Positions 31,780-39,480 of a DNA stretch of 64,000 bases are shown here, one piece after another (positions within the stretch are counted from its first letter, which is position 1; each line of letters starts with the position of its first letter). The stretch comes from Blautia sp. An249. Its GTDB lineage: Bacteria > Bacillota > Clostridia > Lachnospirales > Lachnospiraceae. The notes under the pieces were generated by a model, which did not search any database, was not told the DNA's origin, and saw only the letters and a program-made list of their open reading frames with translations. The stretch lies in contig NZ_NFJL01000019.1 in NCBI RefSeq assembly GCF_002159835.1, positions 1 to 64,000 on the forward strand, read 5' to 3'. Both the position numbers and the translations under genes were made by a program.

Positions 31780-32196
31780 ATGACGACGTATGACGTAATT
31801 GCAGAACTTTGCAAAGAGCGCAATCTTGCTATCACAGCACTTGAGCGCGAACTCGGCTTTGGTCGAGGATCTATTGGTAAATTAAGAACGGGAAGCACAA
31901 CACTCGAACGGCTTCAAAGAATAGCCGATTACTTCGGAGTTACTGTGGAATATCTTTCAACTGGAAAAGAAGAAAATAAAAAAGAAACCCAACTCAAGCC
32001 TAAAGACGAAAAGGACATAAAAGAGATTCTTGCCAGCACCGAACAATTACTCAAACAGGATGGACTCATGTTCGACGGCGATCCAGCATCGCCTGAAGCT
32101 ATCGAATCCATTCTGTCAGCTATGCAAATCGGCATGGAGATGGCAAAGAAAAAGAATAAGGAGAAATACACTCCAAAAAAGTATAAAAAGGATTGA
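31780..32196 (+). CDS. XRE-family phage repressor
   Basis: About 138 aa from ATG 31780, following AAAGGATTGATT. Residues 1-60 are a helix-turn-helix (VIAELCKERNLAITALERELGFGRGSIGKLRTGSTTLERLQRIADYFGVTVEYL). The C-terminal half is a charged, helical region (DEKDIKEILASTEQLLKQ, ESILSAMQIGMEMAKKKNK) and has no LexA-type peptidase, so induction probably depends on the neighbouring ImmA/IrrE protease. It is first in the plus-strand operon and has operators at its promoter. Confidence 0.88.
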   Translation: MTTYDVIAELCKERNLAITALERELGFGRGSIGKLRTGSTTLERLQRIADYFGVTVEYLSTGKEENKKETQLKPKDEKDIKEILASTEQLLKQDGLMFDGDPASPEAIESILSAMQIGMEMAKKKNKEKYTPKKYKKD

Positions 32197-32197
32197 T

Positions 32198-32632
32198 ATG
32201 ATGAAAATTAAAAGGCTGGCGGATTCTCTGGTCGGGAAGTACAATACACGGAATCCCTTTGAGATTATCAGCAGTCTCAATGTTATAGTTGTCTTTTATC
32301 CTCTGCATGGGGTAAAAGGATTTTATCAGTACTTTCAGCGTAACAATATTATCTATATTGATGAAACATTATCCAGCAATGAAAAACTGTTCGTCTGTGC
32401 TCACGAACTCGGACATATGCTGTTACATAAAAAGGCGAATGTAATTTTTATGGACTCGAGGACACAACTCAATACAACGAAATATGAGATTGAAGCCGAT
32501 CGCTTTGCAATGGATTTATTGCTATCCGATGCAGACATAGAGAAGCATCTTGACTTCACTACCGCACAGTTTTCGCGATTGTTCGGATATAGTAAAAAGC
32601 TAGTGGAATTGCGCCTGAAAGATTTTGATTAA
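32198..32632 (+). CDS. ImmA/IrrE-type metallopeptidase
   Basis: 144 aa; ATG 32198 lies one base past the repressor stop, with AAGGA upstream. The zinc motif HELGHMLLH is at residues 69-77, preceded by IYIDETLSSNEKLFVCA and followed by KYEIEADRFAMDLLL, where the third ligand Glu lies. In ICEBs1 and several phages ImmA cleaves the repressor after DNA damage. The tight coupling to the repressor gene supports the same relation here. Confidence 0.92.
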   Translation: MMKIKRLADSLVGKYNTRNPFEIISSLNVIVVFYPLHGVKGFYQYFQRNNIIYIDETLSSNEKLFVCAHELGHMLLHKKANVIFMDSRTQLNTTKYEIEADRFAMDLLLSDADIEKHLDFTTAQFSRLFGYSKKLVELRLKDFD

Positions 32633-32666
32633 TATGGTATTTCTTGGGGAAACACAAGAGGAAACG

Positions 32667-32682
32667 CTTTACCATGGTAAAG
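32667..32682. promoter_or_regulatory. Perfect 16-bp palindrome before the ParA-like gene
   Basis: CTTTACCATGGTAAAG, fully symmetric, 18 bp before the ParA start codon and just upstream of its ribosome site GGAGGGAAAGAAC. It may be an operator for this operon or a parS-like centromere site. No second copy was noticed in the window. Confidence 0.65.
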
Positions 32683-32700
32683 TGAACGGAGGGAAAGAAC

Positions 32701-33531
32701 ATGAAAACTATTAGTCTTATAAACATGAAAGGTGGTGTTGGGAAAACCACTATGGCAGTTAACTTAGCTGATTTTCTTGTAAATAGAGAATCCAAAAATG
32801 TACTCTTAGTAGATGTGGATCCTCAGTTTAACGCCACTCAATGTGTATTATCTGGAAAAGATTATATCAATTATATTAAAAACAATGGCTACACTATTGT
32901 AGATATTTTTGATAATTCTTCCCATATTGTCACATCAGTTGTTAAAGGAAATAAGGCAAATGCCCCATTAAAATTCTCGGATATTAAACCCATAAAATCT
33001 TCTCGCGGATTTTATTATATTCCCGGAGCATTGCAGTTATTTAAATTGGAAATGGCTGCTGGAAGTGGACGAGAAAATAGATTGCGTAATTATCTAAAAA
33101 CATTAGAAAATAAATTTGATTACGTAATCATTGATTCCCCTCCAACCCCTTCTGTCTGGATGATTAGTGCACTTATTGCGTCTGATTATTATCTTATTCC
33201 GGTAAAACCAGACCCGATAAGTATGACAGGTTTAGATTTGTTGCAAGGCATAATTAATGAAAGAGCTGATAATTATGGCTTTGATTGTAAATGTTGTGGT
33301 ATAGTCTTGACAATGGTCGATTTACGATCTACTTTACACGAAGAAGCACAAAATTACTTCTCATCAAACGCAAGATGGAATAATTTATTGTATGGAAAAT
33401 TCTTATTAAAACGCACACAAATAGCTCGAGGTCAATTACGTAATCAATTTATTAGAGATCTGGATGACAGCAAATTAAAAATGGATTTTTCAGCAATTGT
33501 CAAAGAATTTATCAGGAGGACTGGAAAATGA
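32701..33531 (+). CDS. ParA-like deviant Walker ATPase
   Basis: 276 aa, ATG after GGAGGGAAAGAAC. Deviant Walker A MKGGVGKTT (signature Lys10, Lys15), A' motif LLVDVDPQFNAT near 36-46, Walker B YVIIDSPPTP near 141-150. The family includes plasmid/chromosome partition ATPases and several protein-positioning ATPases. No HTH is seen, so it is a short-type (Ib-like) ParA without its own DNA-binding domain. It is followed by two unrecognised genes with overlapping ends rather than a recognisable ParB, and it resides in a chromosomal prophage; its job is unclear. The DNA is much more AT-rich than the structural genes. Confidence 0.88.
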   Translation: MKTISLINMKGGVGKTTMAVNLADFLVNRESKNVLLVDVDPQFNATQCVLSGKDYINYIKNNGYTIVDIFDNSSHIVTSVVKGNKANAPLKFSDIKPIKSSRGFYYIPGALQLFKLEMAAGSGRENRLRNYLKTLENKFDYVIIDSPPTPSVWMISALIASDYYLIPVKPDPISMTGLDLLQGIINERADNYGFDCKCCGIVLTMVDLRSTLHEEAQNYFSSNARWNNLLYGKFLLKRTQIARGQLRNQFIRDLDDSKLKMDFSAIVKEFIRRTGK

Positions 33532-34025
33532 AACAGGAACGTAATAAATCAAAAAAAGATTTTAATAAGGCAGTAAGTTTTATTGAAGATTTATGCTGGC
33601 TATTGGATTCCCAAAAAAATACAAACTATAGCGAAGTGCTAAAAACTATATCAGATTTGAAAGAACAGTCTGTTAAAGCTATAGAACCAAGCACAGATGA
33701 CTTAATTGGAATACTTCCGCAACTGCTAACAGATAAAGCGTTATTTACTACAAATAAATCTTTAGCACAATTTTCTGATGAAATTCTTGGAATAGAGATT
33801 TTAAATTGGCATAAAAGATCTCGTTATGAAATGATAGGTGTTATAATTTGTAAAGTACAAGAATCACCTACCATAGCTACGGGAATATCTAAATATGTAC
33901 TAACCAACATAATGCTTAATAAAGAACAAATACGTGAATATCAAAAAGAAATTGAAAAATCAAATAATCAATTCCTTTGGAATGAAGCTATTCACAAGAT
34001 CGTTGAGATGGAGAAAAATGAGTAG
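33528..34025 (+). CDS. Unknown protein X of ParA operon (165 aa)
   Basis: ATG 33528 overlaps the ParA stop (ATGA). The protein is helical and polar: KKDFNKAVSFIEDLCWLLDSQKN at the N-terminus, a middle DDLIGILPQLLTDKALFTTNKSLAQFSDEILGIEI, and a coiled-coil end KEQIREYQKEIEKSNNQFLW. No family or catalytic motif recognised. Its position after ParA would fit an adaptor or ParB-like partner, but no DNA-binding motif is apparent. Confidence 0.75.
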   Translation: MKQERNKSKKDFNKAVSFIEDLCWLLDSQKNTNYSEVLKTISDLKEQSVKAIEPSTDDLIGILPQLLTDKALFTTNKSLAQFSDEILGIEILNWHKRSRYEMIGVIICKVQESPTIATGISKYVLTNIMLNKEQIREYQKEIEKSNNQFLWNEAIHKIVEMEKNE

Positions 34026-34722
34026 ACGTATACAACAAGATTTCATTGATTTGATTTCCTATTTTGAAAATTATGACTTAAGTACCGTTTTGTCTGAGGA
34101 AAAATTTAAAGAAAATGCAAAATGCATTCATAGAAAATTATATTCTTTTCTTGTTTTATCAGGAGAACTTGAATATCAAAGAATTTTTGAAGGTACACAC
34201 GATGCCTACAAAAAGTATTTTAATGAAATAGGATCTGATTTAATACTTGCATTTTTTTGCTGGGTAAGCGGAGCGTATAAACCCGCAGAACTACAATTAA
34301 GAAGTAGCATTGAAAATTTTATCAAAACTTTTATTTACAACGAAGATCATACCATCATATCAAATAAAAATGTTTATGAAATATTTGAAATTGCTACAAA
34401 CTCTAATATATTCAGCCCTCCTATTTGCCTGAAACATCTTAATTCATTGAAAATGCAGTATTCAACCCTATGCGCATTTGTACACAGTAGTTCAGAAAAA
34501 CTTTTTCAAAACAATGCATTATCTTTACTACCTAGATACGATAATACATTAGCATGTGAATTTTGCGCTAATTTTCAAGGAGTTTTAAATAGCATGTTAA
34601 GTATTTCTTACTATACTTTTTATGATAACATTTTCCATATGCACGTGGAAAACAGAGAGTTATTCTTACAAGGTCTTTTAAAAAAAGATAAGGTGGAAAT
34701 TTATAAAAATAAACTAAAATAA
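34018..34722 (+). CDS. Unknown protein Y of ParA operon, HEPN-like features (234 aa)
   Basis: ATG 34018 overlaps the end of X by 8 nt, with GATGGAGAAAA as ribosome site. Mostly helical. ELQLRSSIENFIKTF at about 91-105 and YSTLCAFVHSSSEKLF at about 148-163 resemble the paired helices of HEPN-like/DUF5677-type proteins common in abortive infection genes, but a strict RxxxxH motif is absent, so this is only a hint. Function unknown. Being coupled to ParA and X it should act with them. Confidence 0.72.
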   Translation: MSRRIQQDFIDLISYFENYDLSTVLSEEKFKENAKCIHRKLYSFLVLSGELEYQRIFEGTHDAYKKYFNEIGSDLILAFFCWVSGAYKPAELQLRSSIENFIKTFIYNEDHTIISNKNVYEIFEIATNSNIFSPPICLKHLNSLKMQYSTLCAFVHSSSEKLFQNNALSLLPRYDNTLACEFCANFQGVLNSMLSISYYTFYDNIFHMHVENRELFLQGLLKKDKVEIYKNKLK

Positions 34723-34842
34723 TTAAAGCATCCCAGCGTTTCATTGCTACTGAGGCAATATAACAGAATAATGTATTTACCGAGGCAGCCGAGGGGCGTG
34801 CTGATTCCCGGTCCGAGTCTTGCGGAAAGGGAAAAACTTCTT

Positions 34843-34926
34843 ATGAGTACATATGAAGAATTAAGCTTGATTGTAAGCGTTGCTTTACTGATTGTAGCCA
34901 TTCTGACTTATACAAATAAGAAATAG
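34843..34926 (+). CDS. Holin-like small membrane toxin (27 aa)
   Basis: ATG 34843 gives MSTYEELSLIVSVALLIVAILTYTNKK, the pattern of putative holin-like toxins (TxpA/BsrG-like type I toxins): short N-terminus, one membrane helix, terminal Lys. A purine-rich AAAGGG lies about 11 nt before. A terminator follows at once. A longer upstream in-frame reading exists but does not fit the family. The antitoxin would be an antisense RNA. Confidence 0.78.
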   Translation: MSTYEELSLIVSVALLIVAILTYTNKK

Positions 34927-34966
34927 CCGCCCTGCTCTCTGGAAAAGAATAGGCGGCTAAATCTTA
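34924..34966 (+). terminator. Terminator-like hairpin after the small toxin
   Basis: AGCCGCC (34925-34931) and GGCGGCT (34952-34958) form a perfect stem overlapping the toxin stop codon region, followed by AAATCTT. The weak T tail is typical of stable type I toxin mRNAs where the 3' end also pairs with the antitoxin. Confidence 0.6.
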
Positions 34967-35060
34967 GCTAAATATTGTACCAGGACGGGGGAGCCTTACC
35001 CTCCCTTACTGGCTGTCTTGTTAAGTATATTATATGTCAAGTCTATTTATTTGTCAAATT

Positions 35061-35094
35061 TAAAAACCGTCCCGATGCGCCAACACCAGGACGG
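35061..35094 (-). terminator. Leftward terminator, possible antitoxin RNA end
   Basis: On the minus strand CCGTCC, an 18-nt loop, GGACGG and TTTTTAAATTT. It would end a leftward RNA starting right of 35.1 kb. That RNA could be the antisense antitoxin, though it would stop about 100 bp short of the toxin terminator unless it reads through. A second G/C-rich stem lies at 34981-35015. Confidence 0.6.
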
Positions 35095-35222
35095 TAAGTG
35101 TAATCCGAAGATATACACCGCTATTCAAGTATATTGTATCATCTTCGGAGCAGCCATACAATCCAGAACATTTGTACTGGCTGTTATTTTTGTATTTAAA
35201 ATTAAGAAAAGGAGATGATTTT

Positions 35223-36173
35223 ATGCCAACCGCAAAGAAATTACCAAGTGGCTCATGGAGGTGCCAGGTGTATAGCCATACCGAGGAGATTATTCAGCCG
35301 GATGGAAGAATTAAAAAGAAAAGAATTTATAAGTCTTTCACATCAGATATTCCGGGCCCCAAAGGCAAAAGAATAGCGGAACAAATGGCCACTGAATATG
35401 CTGCGAACAAGGAAATTTACGGACGCGGAACTGACATAAGCCTGGGCGAAGCCGTTGACCAGTACATACAGAACCGGGAAGCCGTTTTGTCGCCCCGTAC
35501 GATTGTCGATTATAAGCGCATCCGCAAAAACGCTCTGCTCCCACTATCTGACATTAAAATCAGCCGGCTTACGCAGGCGGATGTACAAAAGAGTGTAAAT
35601 CTGTATGCACAGAATCACAGTCCAAAAACTGTGCGTAATATGCATGGGCTTATATCTGCTGTATTACGCCAATATCGCCCGGATTTCACCCTGAATACCT
35701 CTCTGCCTAAAAAAGTACGCCCGAACATCTATGTGCCGTCAGATGAGGAAATACAGCGTCTCATAGCATATGTCAGTGGCAGCGTAATGGAACTTCCTAT
35801 TCTCCTGGCGGCTTTTGGCCCGATGCGCCGGGGTGAAATCAGCGCACTTGATTCCGGCGATATTACCGGGAATGTTGTCCATGTATGTAAGAACATGGTT
35901 ATGGACCAGAATAATGTCTGGATTATAAAGCAGCCAAAAAGCTATGCCGGAGACCGCTACATACATTACCCGGACTTTGTAGCCGCTAAATGGCAGGGCA
36001 TTACCGGACGCATTACTCCCCTTGCTCCTAACGTCATCACTGACAGATTTAACCGGATATTAAAGTCTGCCGGCCTCCCTCACTTCCGATTCCATGACCT
36101 GCGCCACCCTTATGTCAAGTCCACGACAAAAAAATATTTATTTTTTCTTGTCCCCACAATCCAGCTTTCTTGA
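35223..36173 (+). pseudogene. int: Tyrosine integrase, truncated by insertion
   Basis: ATG 35223 after AGGAGATGATTTT. An arm-binding AP2-like start (LPSGSWRCQVYSHTEE), core-binding domain (SLGEAVDQYIQNREAVLSPRTIVDYKRI) and catalytic domain with Arg in FGPMRRGEISAL, then FRFHDLRH. After the HDLRH codons (ending 36107) the sequence changes to PYVKSTTKKYLFFL and stops at 36173; the second His and Tyr nucleophile region are absent. The break coincides with the start of the serine-recombinase element, so the gene was split by it. Confidence 0.88.
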
Positions 36174-36296
36174 TAGGAATTTTGCCGCCTCCCGTTTCTG
36201 TTCGGCGGCAAAAAACGCATGAAGTCGCTCCTTTTCTTCCGGCAGCATACACCCAAAAGTTGTGCCGCCTTTTCTGCAATAAAACGCAATCCGCAT
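36138..36296 (-). CDS. Small protein at element end (52 aa)
   Basis: ATG 36296 (MRIAFYCRKGGTTFGCMLPEEK) following GAGGGAAAGGGATTGATT; ends 36138, close to the element boundary. It has three Cys (7, 16, 47) and a helical AEQKREAAKFLSRKLD part. It directly follows the first serine recombinase gene in the same direction and may be a recombination accessory factor. No family recognised. Confidence 0.55.
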   Translation of the reverse strand: MRIAFYCRKGGTTFGCMLPEEKERLHAFFAAEQKREAAKFLSRKLDCGDKKK

Positions 36297-36312
36297 AATC
36301 AATCCCTTTCCC

Positions 36313-37845
36313 TCATTTGTGAGTTGTCAAGCTGTCCCTTATCTTAAAGGCAATATCTACCCGTTTATCAGGATAAACATAAATCTTATCAATCAGAAGA
36401 TCAACTAATTCCGACGTCAGCCCATCGCTTTCCGTCAGCATCCGGGAAATATCCATCTGCTGGCGCTGGTGCTGCCGTTCTTCCTGTTTGGCTTCAAGAC
36501 GGGCCATGACAACCGCTTTGGTATTCTGTACTTCCAACAGTTTTTCACTGATCTGCTCTTTTTGATCCTTGTATTCCGGGAGCGGAATCCTGCCGGAAAC
36601 AAGAGCTTCATACAGTTTCCGCTTTTCTTCCTGCAGTTCAAAAATCTGTCGGTCAAAGTCAGCCTGGCGTATAGCAACGGTATCTATCTTACGGAGATCC
36701 TCTAAGCTGTCAATACCGAAAGCTACCTGAAACTGTTTGCATAGCAATTCATATACAAGCTGATTCAGTTCTTTTTCCCGGATATGAATGTTATAGCAGT
36801 CAAGTGAAGGAATCGTGCTGGAAAAGCGACACCGGTAAGATGTCCCATTTGCCAGGTGCAGGGCATGTTTACAGCATCCGCAGATAACCTTCCCACGCAG
36901 GAGATAGTCGTGTTTTTTCCTATTTGGAATCTTAAAACGCTGAATAGAGGCATTGGCTTTTGAAAAGATTTCCTCATTCACCAGCGGTATATGATGGTCC
37001 GGTATTTTGATCCAGTCGCTTTCCGCTTTGCTCCGCATCTTGTGGCCGCCGATTTCTGTAACCTCTCTTTTGCCAATCACATAAGTGCCCATATATCGTT
37101 CGTCAGCAAGAATCCGAAGCACCGTAGAATTGCACCACATTCCGTGAGTTCTTGAAACATCGTGTGTCTTAATCCCTTTTCGGGCCTTATGCTCTCCGGG
37201 TGTGGGAATCTGCTGACGGGAAAGTTCCCGCGCAATATCGGTTGCGTTCATGCCATTTACGGCATACTCAAAAATTTTCTGTACTACTTCGGAAGTCTCC
37301 GGGTCCGGCACCATCCGTCCGTTTTCCCCTTTGCGATAACCGTAAGGGCAAATTTTACTTTGGTATTCGCCCCGCTGGAACTTCAGGTATTTGGCCGTTT
37401 TGGTCTTTACCGACATATCACGGCTATAATACTCACTGATTAAATACTTGAAGGCGACTTCCATACCTCCGGTATCACCTTTTAACTTTTGGGTGTCAAA
37501 ATCATCATTGACAGAGATAAAGCGGGTATGAAACAGCGGAAATACCCGCTCGATAAAATAGCCGGTTTCCAAACTGTTGCGGCCAAACCGAGAAAAATCT
37601 TTTACCATGATACAGTCAATCCGATTGGCCCGTACCAGGTCAAGTAATTCCTGCACCGCAGGGCGCTCGAAGTTTGCCCCGCTGTACCCGTTATCTACAA
37701 ATTCCGTAAGTTCCGCATTAGCATATTCCGGCAGTTCAGAGGCATATTCCCGAAGGATGTTTCTCTGGCTGGAAATACTCATACTGTCTGTTTTTGCGTC
37801 CTCCAAAGAGAGACGGATGTAAAGAGCAATCCTGTACTTCTTCAT
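36313..37845 (-). CDS. Large serine recombinase 1
   Basis: 510 aa. The catalytic Ser13 is in YIRLS; QRNILREYA, VDNGYSGANFERPAVQEL, VKDFSRFGRNSLETGYFIE and FISVNDDFDT follow in order as in the resolvase domain. Then the recombinase domain (MNATDIARELSRQQIPTP, TYVIGKREV) and zinc ribbon CGCC...C, then coiled coil and C-terminal tail. The start overlaps the stop of the next recombinase gene (ATGA). Serine recombinases of this type catalyse att site integration/excision. Confidence 0.95.
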   Translation of the reverse strand: MKKYRIALYIRLSLEDAKTDSMSISSQRNILREYASELPEYANAELTEFVDNGYSGANFERPAVQELLDLVRANRIDCIMVKDFSRFGRNSLETGYFIERVFPLFHTRFISVNDDFDTQKLKGDTGGMEVAFKYLISEYYSRDMSVKTKTAKYLKFQRGEYQSKICPYGYRKGENGRMVPDPETSEVVQKIFEYAVNGMNATDIARELSRQQIPTPGEHKARKGIKTHDVSRTHGMWCNSTVLRILADERYMGTYVIGKREVTEIGGHKMRSKAESDWIKIPDHHIPLVNEEIFSKANASIQRFKIPNRKKHDYLLRGKVICGCCKHALHLANGTSYRCRFSSTIPSLDCYNIHIREKELNQLVYELLCKQFQVAFGIDSLEDLRKIDTVAIRQADFDRQIFELQEEKRKLYEALVSGRIPLPEYKDQKEQISEKLLEVQNTKAVVMARLEAKQEERQHQRQQMDISRMLTESDGLTSELVDLLIDKIYVYPDKRVDIAFKIRDSLTTHK

Positions 37846-39479
37846 TCTGCCTCCGCCTCCTTAAACGCCTCAAATTCTGCGCGGAACGTGAATTTTACAT
37901 CTACCTGTTTATCCGGGTAGACTGTGATCCGCTCAATCAACCGCTCAATGAGGGCGGCAGTCAGGACGCCTCCGCTCAAAAGTTCCTGTTCGTCTTTTTC
38001 CAGATCTTTGCACTTTTCAGCCTGCTTCTGGCGGACATCAGCCTGCTTTTCGTAAAAAGCAAGCTCCTTTTGCGCTGCCTGTATCTGCTTTTCATAGGTC
38101 GCTTTCAAGTCGAAGTATTCTTCACTGTCAATCGCACCGTTCATCAGATTTTCATAAAGAGTCTGCAAAAGCTCACGGCTTTGATTAAACTGCAGCTTTG
38201 CCCGGTTGACTTTCTCACGGGAAGCAGCTTCTTTTTCGTGCTTTTGCATGTTGTCTTTCAGAAGCAGCGCGTAATCCCCCAGGACGGCGGCAAGTTCCCT
38301 TTTAAGAATATCCAGTATCGTTGCGATCAGCTCGGTTTCGCTGATGGAAACGCCAGTGCATTTATCTTTATGTACCCTGGTAGGGGTCAGGCAGTGGAAG
38401 CGATATGAACCATTGCATTGTTGGCGCTGCCGATGCAGGCTTCTCCCGCAGTCTCCACAGAAGATACGCCCCTTAAAAATATTGGGCGTGTATGGGATAA
38501 CCGGGTGCTTCTTGCTTTCCTCGGCCACTTCTGCCCGGTACTTCTGAACGGCATCGAAAATCTCTTTGGAAACGATAGGCTCATGGGTTCCAGTAACGAC
38601 AATCAGGTTTTCCTCGCCTGCGGGCACCTGCCGGTGAAGGACCGTTTTTGTTCGCCCTTGCACCATGTCGCCGGTATATTTATCCTCCTTCAAAATCTTG
38701 GCAACTGTCCAGGTCTGCCAGTAGCCGCGCCCTGCTAACGCCTGATGGGTGATCTCCCCGGTTTGCATCTTATACATTCCGGGAGAAGGGTAGTTTCCTT
38801 CATTGAGCAGAAGCACAATCCGGTTGAGGGGGACTTTTTCATAAGCCCACTGGAAAATCTGGCGTACCACAGGAGCCGCCACCGGATCAATAATCAATTT
38901 GTGGCAGTCATCAGGGTCTTTCATATATCCAAATGGCGCCCTGCCACCCACATACTTGCCCTCTTTCATATCTTGACGGGCCTGGGCCTTTATCTTACGT
39001 CCTATGTCCAGAGCATAGGCTTCGTTAATCATATTTTTCAGCGGAAGGATAATACCGCCGTGGAGATTATCAGGATTTTCAGAATCAAATTGATCCGTAA
39101 CGCTGATGAACCGGACATTATGGGAAGGGAAATACCGCTCAATGTAATATCCCGTGTCAATGGCATTGCGTCCCAGGCGTGAAAGGTCTTTGACAATCAC
39201 ACAGCCTACTTTGCCGGATTCAATATCCGAAAGCATCCGTTGGAAGCCGTCACGGTTAAAATTCGTTCCTGTTGCTCCATTGTCGATATAAATGTCATAA
39301 AGACGCAGTTCAGGTTTTCCCAATAGGAATTTTTCGAGAACCAGCTTTTGCGTTTCGATAGAATTTCCACGTTTATTGTTATCCTCCACAGACAGCCGGA
39401 TATACAGCGCCGTGCTGATAAACGGGGAAGCAGGCATGGCAGCCTGCGCCATAGTATGTTTCCTGCTCTTTCTCGCCAT
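37842..39479 (-). CDS. Large serine recombinase 2
   Basis: 545 aa. Catalytic Ser30 in ALYIRLS; IDNGATGTNFNRDGF, VKDLSRLGRNAIDTGYYIE, RFISVTDQFDS. Then MKEGKYVGGRAPFGY and GYWQTWTVAKILKEDKYTG of the recombinase domain, zinc ribbon CGDCGRSL...C, coiled coil, and a C-terminal HEAEAEAE-like acidic end. About as long as TnpX/TndX. It forms a tight operon with recombinases 1 and 3. Confidence 0.95.
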   Translation of the reverse strand: MARKSRKHTMAQAAMPASPFISTALYIRLSVEDNNKRGNSIETQKLVLEKFLLGKPELRLYDIYIDNGATGTNFNRDGFQRMLSDIESGKVGCVIVKDLSRLGRNAIDTGYYIERYFPSHNVRFISVTDQFDSENPDNLHGGIILPLKNMINEAYALDIGRKIKAQARQDMKEGKYVGGRAPFGYMKDPDDCHKLIIDPVAAPVVRQIFQWAYEKVPLNRIVLLLNEGNYPSPGMYKMQTGEITHQALAGRGYWQTWTVAKILKEDKYTGDMVQGRTKTVLHRQVPAGEENLIVVTGTHEPIVSKEIFDAVQKYRAEVAEESKKHPVIPYTPNIFKGRIFCGDCGRSLHRQRQQCNGSYRFHCLTPTRVHKDKCTGVSISETELIATILDILKRELAAVLGDYALLLKDNMQKHEKEAASREKVNRAKLQFNQSRELLQTLYENLMNGAIDSEEYFDLKATYEKQIQAAQKELAFYEKQADVRQKQAEKCKDLEKDEQELLSGGVLTAALIERLIERITVYPDKQVDVKFTFRAEFEAFKEAEAE

Positions 39480-39480
39480 T

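Larger units (their letters stand above)
1..36107. mobile_element. Siphovirus-type prophage, interrupted at its integrase
   Basis: The gene order is that of an A118/SPP1-like temperate siphophage: regulators, replication, packaging, head, tail and fibres on the minus strand, and repressor plus integrase on the plus strand. The left end lies outside the window, so holin, endolysin and one attachment site are not seen. The right end is cut by the serine-recombinase element within the integrase gene; the rest of the integrase and attR should lie past the far end of that element. Integrity is doubtful because the integrase is split and the portal appears internally deleted. Confidence 0.93.
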
